This document shows, piece after piece, positions 18,173-27,805 of a DNA stretch of 64,000 nt (position 1 is its first letter; every line of letters starts with the position of its first letter). The DNA lies in NCBI RefSeq assembly GCF_004006175.1, contig NZ_CP033219.1, positions 3,162,001-3,226,000 on the forward strand. The letters run 5' to 3'. Origin of the DNA: Parasedimentitalea marina (lineage in GTDB: Bacteria > Pseudomonadota > Alphaproteobacteria > Rhodobacterales > Rhodobacteraceae). The notes beneath the pieces are model-generated. The model had not been told where the DNA came from. It did not search any database and worked only from the letters and a program-made list of their open reading frames with translations. A program made the translations under genes and the position numbers.

Positions 18173-18345
18173 ATCAAATTTTCGCCGTTTGGCGGCCTTA
18201 CTAGAATATTAGTTCTTTAATGTGCTGTGTTAAACTCGCTGGATATGAGGAGTCCATTTGGGCGGGAAAACCGCGCGCGACGGCAGATCTGGTGATATCC
18301 GGGGAATGCTGGTAGATCCGTGCAAGATCAAACACGGAGACCACT

Positions 18346-18483
18346 ATGACCAGAATTTTCGCCCTGGGCCTGGCCCTGCTTAGCCTGACTGCCTGCGAGA
18401 CCACCAAGGGTGCGGGCAAAGATATTTCCAAAGCCGGCAGTGCAATTAGCGGAGCTGCACAGGACGTTCAGGACTCATTTTAA
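18346..18483 (+). CDS. Entericidin-like small lipoprotein
   Basis: A 45-residue protein with a short hydrophobic leader and lipobox, MTRIFALGLALLSLTAC, the Cys being the lipidated residue. The mature peptide ETTKGAGKDISKAGSAISG is the typical entericidin (EcnA/EcnB) core of Gly, Lys, Ser and Ala. In E. coli the pair works as a toxin/antidote lipoprotein system; in alphaproteobacteria single copies are common and of unclear role. ACGGAGA lies 6 bases before the ATG. Its promoter lies in the space shared with the divergent DksA-like gene. Confidence 0.8.
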   Translation: MTRIFALGLALLSLTACETTKGAGKDISKAGSAISGAAQDVQDSF

Positions 18484-18614
18484 GGAATCGACGCCGCCAG
18501 ACATTATGCAAGAGTGATCCGTTTGTCGGGCAGTTCGCAAACGGGTCGTCTTGTTTTGCGCTCACGGACTGTGGATTAGACGCCGCCGTCTGCACGAGTG
18601 AAAATTAGTAAGTG

Positions 18615-18635
18615 CACTCTCCTATCAGGAGAGTG
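18615..18635 (+). promoter_or_regulatory. Perfect hairpin covering a Shine-Dalgarno sequence
   Basis: CACTCTCCT, loop ATC, AGGAGAGTG: nine uninterrupted base pairs. The right arm contains AGGAG, eight bases before an ATG at 18640 that opens a 18-residue frame (MSCRTTPHGPDDSAKGSA). Folding would hide the ribosome site. It could also be an operator or a weak terminator, as no T tract follows. Confidence 0.45.
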
Positions 18636-18679
18636 ACGTATGAGCTGCAGAACCACGCCGCACGGTCCAGATGACAGCG

Positions 18680-18757
18680 CAAAGGGTAGCGCCTGACCCT
18701 GGCTGGGTGCACAGCGCCCTCGCGGGGGTGAGGGTCGAGCGCGGCGCCGCGTGCCGC
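18680..18757 (+). repeat. G+C-rich palindromic intergenic repeat, copy A
   Basis: The segment with AGCGCCTGACCC, then CAGCGCCCTC, then AGGGTCGAGCGC and a GCCGC-rich end aligns over its length with 22041-22118. The arms are complementary and could fold into a branched structure. It lies between the entericidin-like gene and lepA. Confidence 0.65.
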
Positions 18758-18957
18758 AGGGTTCGAGGGTTTGGAGGGGAATTACCTAACTGAATACGGC
18801 GGAGCTGCTGCCCCGCCGACGATTATAGGTGATGCGATTGTGGTTGGTCTTGAAAGACCGTGGCGCTTGGGGCAACGGCCCACAGACAACTAGGGTGTGG
18901 GTACGCGTTTGACTGCGCTGATTGCTGCCACCCATTCGCCTTGCAAAATTGTCAGCT

Positions 18958-20757
<1,800 letters not shown>

Positions 20758-20843
20758 GAGTTGGGATATGGTTGGGAATCTTGTGCTGGTCAAGCGGGCG
20801 TGTAGGGTGCGGGACAGGTTATTTGATCTAAAGGCACATTGGT

Positions 20844-22019
20844 TTGGCGGATTTTGACGAGATTGAGGATTTAGGGCAGCTGGAAAGCTGGCTGAAGACG
20901 CAGGATCCGAGGATGAGCCGGGCGATTGCGGCGCGTGCGGTGCTGCGTAGTCTACCTGCTGCAATGCGTGTTGTGGATCAAGGCTTTGCGATCATCAGCG
21001 GCAAGGGTTTGCTTTTGTCTTGCTTCAGGGCGACGCTTATAACGGGGGTTGCGAGCACTTGTCCAACGACCGTTATGACACAGGTCAAATCCGCTGCCCG
21101 TTCCGCCCGCTCCGCCGCCCTCTCCGCTGCCCTCTCCGCCCTCTCCGCCCGCACCGCTGGCTCCGCCGCCGAATCCGCCGCCGAATCCGCCGCCCATTCC
21201 GCCGACTCCGCCGGCCGCTCCGACGCCCACACCGCTGCCCTCATCGCAATCCGCTCAGCTGCCAAATCGGACTCCGTTTCCGCCGCCCTCTCCGCCGTGT
21301 TTACTGACGCCACTGCTGGGACAAACGGATTACACGCAGATCTGTTCGCATCCCCATTATGGCCTGAGACAAACCACATTGGGCACTTATTGGAGTTCTG
21401 GGAGAGTTTTTCCGCGCGTCCTGACCCTGACGAAACTTGGGCATTTTGGCGGCAGTGGTATCAGGGCATGCTGACCGGTACTCCGATGGAATGGGATCTG
21501 CAATTGCAGGTGGCGTTGATTGATGATGCCGTTTGGGACCAAGGGGCTGAGGCGGTTGCCAGGGAGATCGAACGCATCCGCGCGAAGTTCAACCTTGAGC
21601 AAGAAGTCAAACAGCTCAAAGAGCAGCTCCTTTCCCTGCAACAGATCACCGCCACGCCAAAGATCGGCGACAACGGCGGCCCGCCTTTGAATGATCCAGA
21701 AGACATAGCCTTTCAGACCGACCTTTCGCAGATCTGGCAACGGGTTGAGGAGCTGGAAAACGAGATCGACAGCCCAACGCCCTCAATTGACAAGCTGAAT
21801 GCGTTTGCGGACTGGTTTCAGGTTTTCTTTGTCCGCGCAGCGAAATACCTTGGCGCTAAAGCGGATATCATCTTCACCAAAGGCTGTGAAACGCTTGGAA
21901 TAGTGGGGACCACGGCCCTAATTGCCTATTTCACTGTAACCACGGCAGCACAAAACGAAACCGTACATAGCTTACCCAAAGCGATCTTGGACGTTTTTAA
22001 GTCACTTGCGGGCGGATAG
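20844..22019 (+). CDS. Membrane-anchored protein with Ser-Ala-Ala repeats, unknown function
   Basis: A 391-residue protein starting from a TTG (AAGG lies about 9 bases upstream). Residues 1-80 form a soluble N-domain ([20 protein letters not shown]). Residues 83-152 are a run of Ser-Ala-Ala-x units with occasional three-residue units, giving an 11-residue helical periodicity. Residues 180-235 contain a Trp-rich segment ([17 protein letters not shown], then DAVWDQG), followed by a coiled coil (about 240-265), the motif IGDNGGPPL and a hydrophobic helix near 351-368. I recall similar SAAx tracts and IGxNGGPPL motifs in uncharacterised alphaproteobacterial proteins. Function is unknown. It lies divergent from lepA, and flanking repeats mark both sides of the pair. 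Confidence 0.75.
   Translation: MADFDEIEDLGQLESWLKTQDPRMSRAIAARAVLRSLPAAMRVVDQGFAIISGKGLLLSCFRATLITGVASTCPTTVMTQVKSAARSARSAALSAALSALSARTAGSAAESAAESAAHSADSAGRSDAHTAALIAIRSAAKSDSVSAALSAVFTDATAGTNGLHADLFASPLWPETNHIGHLLEFWESFSARPDPDETWAFWRQWYQGMLTGTPMEWDLQLQVALIDDAVWDQGAEAVAREIERIRAKFNLEQEVKQLKEQLLSLQQITATPKIGDNGGPPLNDPEDIAFQTDLSQIWQRVEELENEIDSPTPSIDKLNAFADWFQVFFVRAAKYLGAKADIIFTKGCETLGIVGTTALIAYFTVTTAAQNETVHSLPKAILDVFKSLAGG
21090..21299 (+). repeat. Degenerate 12-bp coding tandem repeat
   Basis: About 17 imperfect units of the form TCCGCCGCCnnC, with some 9-base units, encode the Ser-Ala-Ala-x tract of the gene at 20844. The units differ mainly in the fourth codon (Arg, Leu, Glu, His, Lys). Unit changes are multiples of three bases, so unit gain or loss keeps the frame. 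Confidence 0.8.
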
Positions 22020-22469
22020 CAGAAACCGGTGACTTCACAACAAAGGTCAGCGCCTGACCCAGGGTGGGCGAGAAGCGCCCTCCCGTGGGGAGGGTCGGGC
22101 GCTGACCGGCGGTGCCGCCGGTCAAAGATATCTGGCAAGTACTGGTGAAATCCCCTTCGTCCAGTCGCCAGACCGGGCCGCGCTTGACCTTCCCCGCGGG
22201 AAGGCCTTTGCACCTTCCCAAGGTCAGACGCGGCCCTCAGCTCTGTTTTCCGATTACGGCACTTATGATGACACGCCCAAGACTCTGCTTGCTTGACCCT
22301 GGAATAATCCCCGGATCGCTTTTGAGACGTGTCTCGCTCCCATCGTGAGGGCTCTTTGAATTCATCCATACACATCGGCCATACCCCCACTGCTGCATTT
22401 CAGTCCGAAATACTGTATACTCCTGTCACGCACGCGAACGGAGATTTGCAACAAGCGGAGGACAAACCC
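22020..22469. other. 450-base intergenic stretch
   Basis: It holds copy B of the palindromic repeat (22041-22118) followed by a second G+C-rich inverted segment (22155-22235, CTTCCCCGCGGGAAGG at its centre). The rest, to the start of the small gene at 22470, shows no gene I would support. Confidence 0.5.
22041..22118 (+). repeat. G+C-rich palindromic intergenic repeat, copy B
   Basis: AGCGCCTGACCC at 22049-22060 is complementary, with one mismatch, to GGGTCGGGCGCT at 22093-22104. Inside them CCCTCCC pairs with GGGGAGGG. It is followed by GACCGGCGGTGCCGCCGGTC, another hairpin. It matches copy A at 18680 in the same orientation and sits just behind the Ser-Ala-Ala repeat gene, where it could also stop transcription. 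Confidence 0.7.
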
Positions 22470-22652
22470 ATGAATGCCATGCAGACAGCCGAATATGCCC
22501 GTGCCTTATACAGTGCACATGGCGACAAGGCCGAGGCGGAAGCCGCCCGTAAGATGCACGAATGCGAATTGGCCAAAAGCCCAGAGAAAGCCCGCGATTG
22601 GCAGGCGATCCGGCGAGCGATCCGGTCTATGCGGGGGCCGAACCAGTCGTAG
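22470..22652 (+). CDS. Small conserved protein, unknown function
   Basis: A 60-residue soluble, charged, helical protein: MNAMQTAEYARALYSAHGDK, then a Glu/Ala/Arg-rich helix and a basic end (IRRAIRSMRGPNQS). GCGGAGG lies 9 bases before the ATG. I do not know a family name, though the wording feels like a conserved small Rhodobacterales protein. No neighbour suggests a role. Confidence 0.7.
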   Translation: MNAMQTAEYARALYSAHGDKAEAEAARKMHECELAKSPEKARDWQAIRRAIRSMRGPNQS

Positions 22653-22871
22653 CCTTCATGTGCCCTGTCTTGTCGTGATGGTCCTGCCGTGATGGCCCGG
22701 CCGGCCTTCAGACCATTCTTAGGTCCAGGTCCGATCATCACCCAGGGTTCCGGCAACATCCTGCTCAACTCCCCTTGGCTTGTTTACCATGATTGCCCCT
22801 CTGGCGGGCTTGCGCCATAGTGCGCCGATGTACGGACCTTAAGATCCGCCAAGCTAGGGTGAGTGACAGTG

Positions 22872-23183
22872 ATGAAAAGAATCTTGACCGCGGCACTCTG
22901 TGCGGGAACCTTTTATGTAGCAGCCCCCCTTCCGGCTCAGGCTGGCCTGATTGAGCGCGCCTGTCGGCAGGCCGACCGCACGGCGGCCTCTCGGTCCATG
23001 TGCAGCTGTATCCAGCAAGTCGCCAACACCAGCCTGTCGCGTTCGGAGCGCAAGACCGTCGCCAAATGGTTCGACGATCCGCATCAGGCGCAAGTTGTGC
23101 GTCAATCCAGCCGCAGCAGTGATGAACAATTGTGGCGGCGTTACAAAGCCTTTGGCGACCGCGCGGCGCGGACCTGCAGCTAA
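22872..23183 (+). CDS. Small periplasmic protein with conserved cysteines
   Basis: A 103-residue protein with a signal peptide (MKRILTAALCAGTFYVAAPL, cleavage after PAQA). The mature part has cysteines in ERACRQAD, SMCSCIQQ and the C-terminal RTCS, enough for two disulfides, and is otherwise helical and basic. The start at 22872 was taken; a GTG at 22863 would add three residues. Function unknown. Confidence 0.7.
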   Translation: MKRILTAALCAGTFYVAAPLPAQAGLIERACRQADRTAASRSMCSCIQQVANTSLSRSERKTVAKWFDDPHQAQVVRQSSRSSDEQLWRRYKAFGDRAARTCS

Positions 23184-23400
23184 CCCGAACATATTAGGAG
23201 TGCAGGCAAGCACAGAGCCCACTGATTTCGAAACTGACGCAGCAATTTCCTGACCCGCGATATCCATAACCACAATTTCAGTAAATTGCTCACCTTTAAG
23301 ACGCGCTCCACGCCAACCTATCGCCTTTGGGCGGATTTATCTCTTGACCCTATGGCCACAGAGTTTAACAAAACGGTTCGGTAAAACAGGAGCGTGGCAG

Positions 23401-24366
23401 ATGTTAATGAAGGGGGTCACCCTGCGAGGGCTGGAAGTTTTTGAGGCTCTGGCCAAAACCGGATCCGTCGCACAAACCGCAGAATTGACCGGGCTGAGTC
23501 AGCCGGCTGTGAGCCAACAACTGCGGAATCTTGAAAAAGCTCTGGGATCTGATTTGGTCGATCACAGCCGTCGCCCAATGCTGATGACAACCGCTGGCCG
23601 CAGCTTTTTGAGCCGAACCGAAGTCGTCTTATCAGAGCTGCGATTGGCGCAGAGCGAGTTGACCGTGATGGATCTGACCCATCTGACGACGCTGTCGATT
23701 GGGCTGATCGATGACTTCGACAACGACCTCACCCCCCGTCTGGCGACTATTCTGGCGGACAGTCTGACCCAATGCCGGTTCAAGATGATCACCGCCTCCA
23801 GTCATGATATCAGCCGTGCAATGGCTGCGCGGGAATTGCACATCGCAGTGGCTGCCAGCACCGGAGAGATGCGTGAAGAAATCGCCGAATACCCTCTGGT
23901 GCGTGATCCGTTTATTCTGGTTGCCCCCAAGGGGTTCCTGACGGATCCCACCAGCCAGGGCGACTTGCTGAACGAAATGCCAATGCTGCGTTACGGTCGA
24001 GAGCAGTTGATCTCGCAGCAAATCGAAGCCCATCTGGCGCGCCAGAAACTGGTGTTTGAAGAACGGTTCGAGATCGGTTCACATCTGGCGCTTATGGCCA
24101 TGGTTGCACGTCGCATTGGCTGGGCGGTGACAACACCGCTGGGCTATATGCGGGCGGCCCGTTTCCATACTCAAATCGACGCATTTGCGCTACCGTTTGG
24201 CACTTTCTCACGCAACATTTCGCTTTTTGCTGCCTCCGACTGGGCTGATCGCGTGCCCCGCGATGTCGCCCAGACCATGCGCCACCTCGTGCAAAGCCAG
24301 ATTATTTCCCCGGCCGTCAGCCAACTGCCCTGGCTGGCTGGGCAACTGCAGGTCATCAAAGAATAG
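23401..24366 (+). CDS. LysR-family transcriptional regulator
   Basis: A 321-residue LTTR. The winged helix-turn-helix is LRGLEVFEALAKTGSVAQTA and LSQPAVSQQLRNLEKALG (residues about 8-45). An effector-binding domain follows to the end. LTTRs bind DNA as tetramers and respond to a small molecule, usually controlling a neighbouring divergent gene; here the upstream neighbour is the small periplasmic protein gene on the same strand, so the target is unclear. AGGAG lies 8 bases before the ATG at 23401. The N-terminal reading frame upstream of this has no HTH similarity. Confidence 0.9.
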   Translation: MLMKGVTLRGLEVFEALAKTGSVAQTAELTGLSQPAVSQQLRNLEKALGSDLVDHSRRPMLMTTAGRSFLSRTEVVLSELRLAQSELTVMDLTHLTTLSIGLIDDFDNDLTPRLATILADSLTQCRFKMITASSHDISRAMAARELHIAVAASTGEMREEIAEYPLVRDPFILVAPKGFLTDPTSQGDLLNEMPMLRYGREQLISQQIEAHLARQKLVFEERFEIGSHLALMAMVARRIGWAVTTPLGYMRAARFHTQIDAFALPFGTFSRNISLFAASDWADRVPRDVAQTMRHLVQSQIISPAVSQLPWLAGQLQVIKE

Positions 24367-24465
24367 CAGTCTGGGTCAGGTGCGGCTCCAGGCTGGTTTA
24401 CATACTGAACCGCCCGACCAAGTCCCACAACTTTGCCCCGGTCATTACCCGATGACACACTTGCC

Positions 24466-24918
24466 CTACGAAACGGGTGGGACCAACGCCAACAGAAGCC
24501 CGCGCGCGGCCTGTTCCAACAGGTCCAAACAGCCGTCAAAGTCGCGGGTATAATAGGGGTCAGGCACGTGATCCATCCCAGCCTCACTGATGAAATCCGT
24601 AAATAAAGACACCGGTGTTTGGTTGCCAGTCGGCCGCTGGACTTCAACGTTGAGCTGGTTTTCGCTGTCCATCAAAATGATCACGTCAAACCGGTCAAAA
24701 TCTTGCGGACAAAACTGGCGCGCGCGCAGATCTGAAATGTCCAATCCCCGCGCCTTTATTGCCGTCTGCATCGCCTGATAAGGAGGCTTTCCCAAGTGCC
24801 AGCCGGCAGTCCCTGCACTGTCAGTTTCAAACTCAGGCGCCAAATGTCGAAACATTCCTTCCGCCGCAGGTGAACGGCAGATATTGCCCAAACAAACAAA
24901 TAGGATCTTTTGGGTCAT
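24466..24918 (-). CDS. Low-molecular-weight protein-tyrosine phosphatase
   Basis: A 150-residue cytoplasmic phosphatase. The P-loop CLGNICRSP (residues 9-17) holds the nucleophilic Cys9 and Arg15, and the general acid Asp lies in VPDPYYTRD. Such enzymes dephosphorylate tyrosine kinases of exopolysaccharide synthesis or small phosphate esters. A capsule cluster is encoded some 18 kb away in this window, but a link is speculative. GAGGCG lies just upstream of the ATG. Confidence 0.93.
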   Translation of the reverse strand: MTQKILFVCLGNICRSPAAEGMFRHLAPEFETDSAGTAGWHLGKPPYQAMQTAIKARGLDISDLRARQFCPQDFDRFDVIILMDSENQLNVEVQRPTGNQTPVSLFTDFISEAGMDHVPDPYYTRDFDGCLDLLEQAARGLLLALVPPVS

Positions 24919-25145
24919 AAGCGCCTCATCCAGAGTTGCACGGTGTGAACAGACCTCAAAATAAGGTCAATTGACCGACTAATAATCTGGCCCAAACATC
25001 CAACAATAGATAGCCCTAGCTATACCATCTCCTGCAGACAACAGTTAACGTTACCCAAAAGCGCAACCGCCAAGCCGGCCCCATTGGGCTGGCCGGGCGC
25101 GAAGGAGGGCGGCAGCGCCGTCGGACGCCGCGCCCCGCCTGGGCT

Positions 25146-25616
25146 TTAGTTGCTGTGCTTCGCGCCACCTGCAGCGGGTTTACGCTCCAGATCGACCGGC
25201 ACGTCGACAGTCACATCACCAGCCTTTTCAAACGTCAGTGTCAGGCTGATGGTATCTCCCTGCTTCAACTCTTGGGTCAGCCCCATAAACATCACGTGGT
25301 CGCCGCCGCGTTGCAACATATGGGTTTCGCCTGCTGCAATAGCAAAGCCGTCTTCGACGTGGCTCATTTTCATGACGCCGTCACCCATATCCATATGTGT
25401 ATGCAACTCGGTGCGTTTGGCAATTTCTGAGCTGACAGAGATCAGCCGGTCATCCTCGCCGGTGCGGTTCATCACCGCCATAAAGGCAGCACCGGCCATT
25501 TTATTTGAGGCCCGAGCATAGGCATCATCCACTATCATTGTGGACATGTCGGCAAAAGCCACGCCAGCCAGTGCAAATGATGAAACGGCGGCGATAACAA
25601 CGAATTTGAAGGACAT
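25146..25616 (-). CDS. Periplasmic copper chaperone PCu(A)C
   Basis: A 156-residue protein with a signal peptide (VVIAAVSSFALAGVAFA). The mature domain has the PCu(A)C copper set: His and Met in TELHTHMDMGDGVMKM and, about 20 residues later, ETHMLQRGGDHVMFMGL. PCu(A)C delivers Cu(I) to the CuA or CuB site of cytochrome oxidase. The DUF2946-like gene lies 57 bases upstream on the same strand, and the two are often neighbours. A His/Ser-rich tail may add metal binding. Confidence 0.9.
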   Translation of the reverse strand: MSFKFVVIAAVSSFALAGVAFADMSTMIVDDAYARASNKMAGAAFMAVMNRTGEDDRLISVSSEIAKRTELHTHMDMGDGVMKMSHVEDGFAIAAGETHMLQRGGDHVMFMGLTQELKQGDTISLTLTFEKAGDVTVDVPVDLERKPAAGGAKHSN

Positions 25617-25673
25617 GACAGTCTCTCTCTTTAGTCTGAGGTCTGATTTTTTGGAATCTTAAGTCGGGAAGAA

Positions 25674-26024
25674 TCAGCAGACAAAGGGCGGCGCGCGGGC
25701 GCAGGCCCGTAGCGGCATACGCGATTGGATGCGGTCTGAAACCAAGAGCTGTGCTTTGCCCCGTGGCCCCCGCATGGCCAGTTGCATGTGCACCGGTGGC
25801 GCCAGTGCATCCATGCCTAGCATTATGCAATCAGGACAGTTTTCAGGTGCCCGGGCGGGTTGGCCATCGGCATCCACATAGATTACCACCGGGCCTGTAC
25901 CTGTGCAGATTACTATCTGTCCAGCGGCATCCCGCATCCCTCGCATAGCGCCAGCGCTATGGGCGGTCAGGGTGACGGCCAGGACCAGAAGCAGGGTCAG
26001 ATATGAACGCATATGCCGTTTCAT
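25674..26024 (-). CDS. DUF2946-like periplasmic protein
   Basis: A 116-residue protein beginning MKRHMRSYLTLLLVLAVTL, a signal peptide or single anchor, then IVICTGTGPVVIYVDADGQP and APENCPDCI. Cys residues in ICTG and CPDC, together with Met-rich stretches, fit a metal-related periplasmic protein of the DUF2946 type, commonly next to copper chaperone genes. No strong ribosome site is seen before 26024; 26012 is an alternative start. The role in copper handling is inferred from context. Confidence 0.68.
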   Translation of the reverse strand: MKRHMRSYLTLLLVLAVTLTAHSAGAMRGMRDAAGQIVICTGTGPVVIYVDADGQPARAPENCPDCIMLGMDALAPPVHMQLAMRGPRGKAQLLVSDRIQSRMPLRACARAPPFVC

Positions 26025-26102
26025 CGCCGCAAGATAGGCTGCTGAAACCGCAGCCTGCAAGAGTCAAAGTCGTCGCAGTTTGTGCTGACGCAACAACGAA
26101 AT

Positions 26103-26132
26103 ACGCCCAGCATGATCACTCATGCTGGGCGT
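26103..26132. terminator. Terminator of rpmB
   Basis: A 13-bp perfect stem, ACGCCCAGCATGA / TCATGCTGGGCGT, with loop TCAC. It lies 24 bases downstream of the rpmB stop codon. Confidence 0.8.
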
Positions 26133-26156
26133 GAATTCTTTAATCCGGTGAACGGA

Positions 26157-26450
26157 TCAGGCCTCGGCAGCAGCTGTTGCTTTGGCGATCTCTTTTTTCA
26201 CCTTCAGAGCGCCAACCGACAGCTCATCGTCTTTGGCTTTGACCAGGAACGCGTCCAGACCACCACGGTGATCAACAGTGCGCAGTGCCGCAGCTGAGAT
26301 CTTCAGCTTAACGCCACGGCCCAGAGTCTCGGACTGCAGGGTCACATCATTCAGGTTCGGCAGAAACCGACGACGTGTACGGTTTTTGGCGTGGCTTACG
26401 TTGTTACCCGTCATCGGGCCTTTTCCGGTCAATTCGCAACGGCGCGACAT
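26157..26450 (-). CDS. rpmB: 50S ribosomal protein L28
   Basis: This 97-residue protein is L28 of the large subunit. [20 protein letters not shown] is the invariant N-terminus, followed by [14 protein letters not shown] and [19 protein letters not shown]. The ATG at 26450 lies next to a GAAGGAT site. A hairpin terminator follows. Expected abundance is high, and its roughly 280-base upstream region holds only promoter-type DNA as far as I can see. Confidence 0.97.
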   Translation of the reverse strand: MSRRCELTGKGPMTGNNVSHAKNRTRRRFLPNLNDVTLQSETLGRGVKLKISAAALRTVDHRGGLDAFLVKAKDDELSVGALKVKKEIAKATAAAEA

Positions 26451-26733
26451 GGGTTCATCCTTCGTTTCTGGAGGCCCGGGATATCCCGCAGCCAAAATCT
26501 CAAGGGGCGTGGCCAATGGCGACACCCAAAACTGGTTGGATGCATTTAGGAGGAATCACTGGTGGGGTCAAGCCACCTGACGATGATTTCCTGCCCCGGC
26601 CATGGGATAAAAGAGAGCCTGCCCTGCAATGGTGCCATTCATGCCCGCAGACTGGCTTTATAACAGGTTCGCCCCGGTGCGACCATGCCTGTGCCAAGCG
26701 TATTTCAGGCCAAATAACAGACCCCGGTCGGGA

Positions 26734-27711
26734 TTAAGTCTGCGTCAGATTCGCTAGCATCAGCTGGGCCGCATGGGTGATGCCCTGATCACCCATGGCA
26801 ACACTGTCCCCCAATTGCGTCATATGGGCACGGGCCTGTGGACTGTCCAGTTGCGCCAGCAGCGCCTGACGCACCTCTTGGACAAACCAATAGCGGGCCT
26901 GATCGGCCCGGCGCTGATCCCAGTGCCCCTGCTCGCGGCGCCAATTGTTAAGCTGTTGCAAACTGTCCCAAGCGTGTTCCAGCCCCTGATCCTCCAGCGC
27001 CGACACCATCATCGCCTTGGGATATCCGGGAGGGTCCTGTTCACGTTTGCGCAGCAACCGCAGGGCGCCGGAATAGTCAGCACAGGTGCGGGTTGCAGCG
27101 GATTTCAGATCGCCGTCGGCCTTGTTGACCAGAATCACATCGGCAATTTCCATGATACCGCGTTTGACACCCTGCAGCTCATCCCCGCCAGCCGGGGCCA
27201 GCAGCAACAAAAACAGGTCCGAAAGCTCGGCCACCACCGTTTCAGATTGGCCAACTCCCACGGTTTCGATCAGCACCACATCAAAATCAGCGGCCTCGCA
27301 CAGGGCCACCGCTTCACGGGTGCGCCGTGCCACGCCGCCCAGATGGGTCTGACTGGGAGAGGGCCTAATATAGGCATTTGGATCCCGGCTCAGACGCTCC
27401 ATCCGGGTTTTGTCACCCAGGATAGAGCCGCCCGAGCGCGCCGAGCTGGGATCAACCGCCAGCACCGCAACCCGCAGCCCCTGCGCCGTCAACATCAGTC
27501 CAAAGCTTTCGATAAAGGTGGATTTGCCCACCCCCGGCGTGCCTGACAGCCCGATACGCAGCGCCTGGCGGCGATGTTTGGCCAGTGTGCCCAGCAGCTC
27601 TGTGGCCTGCGCCCGGTGATCGCTGCGTTGACTTTCAACCAGCGTGATGGCGCGCGCCAGGGCACGGCGGTCGCGGTTCAAGATCTTTTGGCTGAGCTCG
27701 TCGATGTCCAT
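26734..27711 (-). CDS. meaB: Methylmalonyl-CoA mutase-associated GTPase MeaB
   Basis: A 325-residue G3E-type GTPase that loads and protects adenosylcobalamin in methylmalonyl-CoA (or ethylmalonyl-CoA) mutase. Its P-loop is [12 protein letters not shown], followed by [27 protein letters not shown] and NKADGD (G4). The mutase genes are not in this window, although a methylmalonyl-CoA epimerase lies at 56318 and cobQ for B12 synthesis at 12243. GGGAG lies 5 bases before the ATG at 27711. It diverges from hrpB. Confidence 0.93.
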   Translation of the reverse strand: MDIDELSQKILNRDRRALARAITLVESQRSDHRAQATELLGTLAKHRRQALRIGLSGTPGVGKSTFIESFGLMLTAQGLRVAVLAVDPSSARSGGSILGDKTRMERLSRDPNAYIRPSPSQTHLGGVARRTREAVALCEAADFDVVLIETVGVGQSETVVAELSDLFLLLLAPAGGDELQGVKRGIMEIADVILVNKADGDLKSAATRTCADYSGALRLLRKREQDPPGYPKAMMVSALEDQGLEHAWDSLQQLNNWRREQGHWDQRRADQARYWFVQEVRQALLAQLDSPQARAHMTQLGDSVAMGDQGITHAAQLMLANLTQT

Positions 27712-27805
27712 GGCTACTCCCGTGTTTGACCGCATGTTTGACGCAGCGAGGGCACGGTTGTCCAGTGGCTAGACCTTGGCGCAGACTTTGGCGATAACGG
27801 CGGCT

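Larger units (their letters stand above)
18484..18957. other. 474-base intergenic stretch with hairpin and palindromic repeat
   Basis: No convincing gene over 20 codons is seen. It holds a perfect hairpin at 18615-18635, a 19-codon reading frame at 18640-18696 whose ribosome site lies in that hairpin, and a G+C-rich repeat at 18680-18757 related to one at 22041. The last 200 bases before the lepA stop codon show nothing I can name. Confidence 0.6.

Noticed and set aside
18700..18790. Possible tRNA because of GGGTTCGAGGG
   Set aside because: No acceptor stem, anticodon stem or CCA-type end can be drawn around the motif; it is inside a G+C-rich repeat.
21090..21299. CRISPR-like short tandem repeats
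   Set aside because: Units are 12 bases, continuous, without spacers, and in frame with a protein; they are coding repeats.
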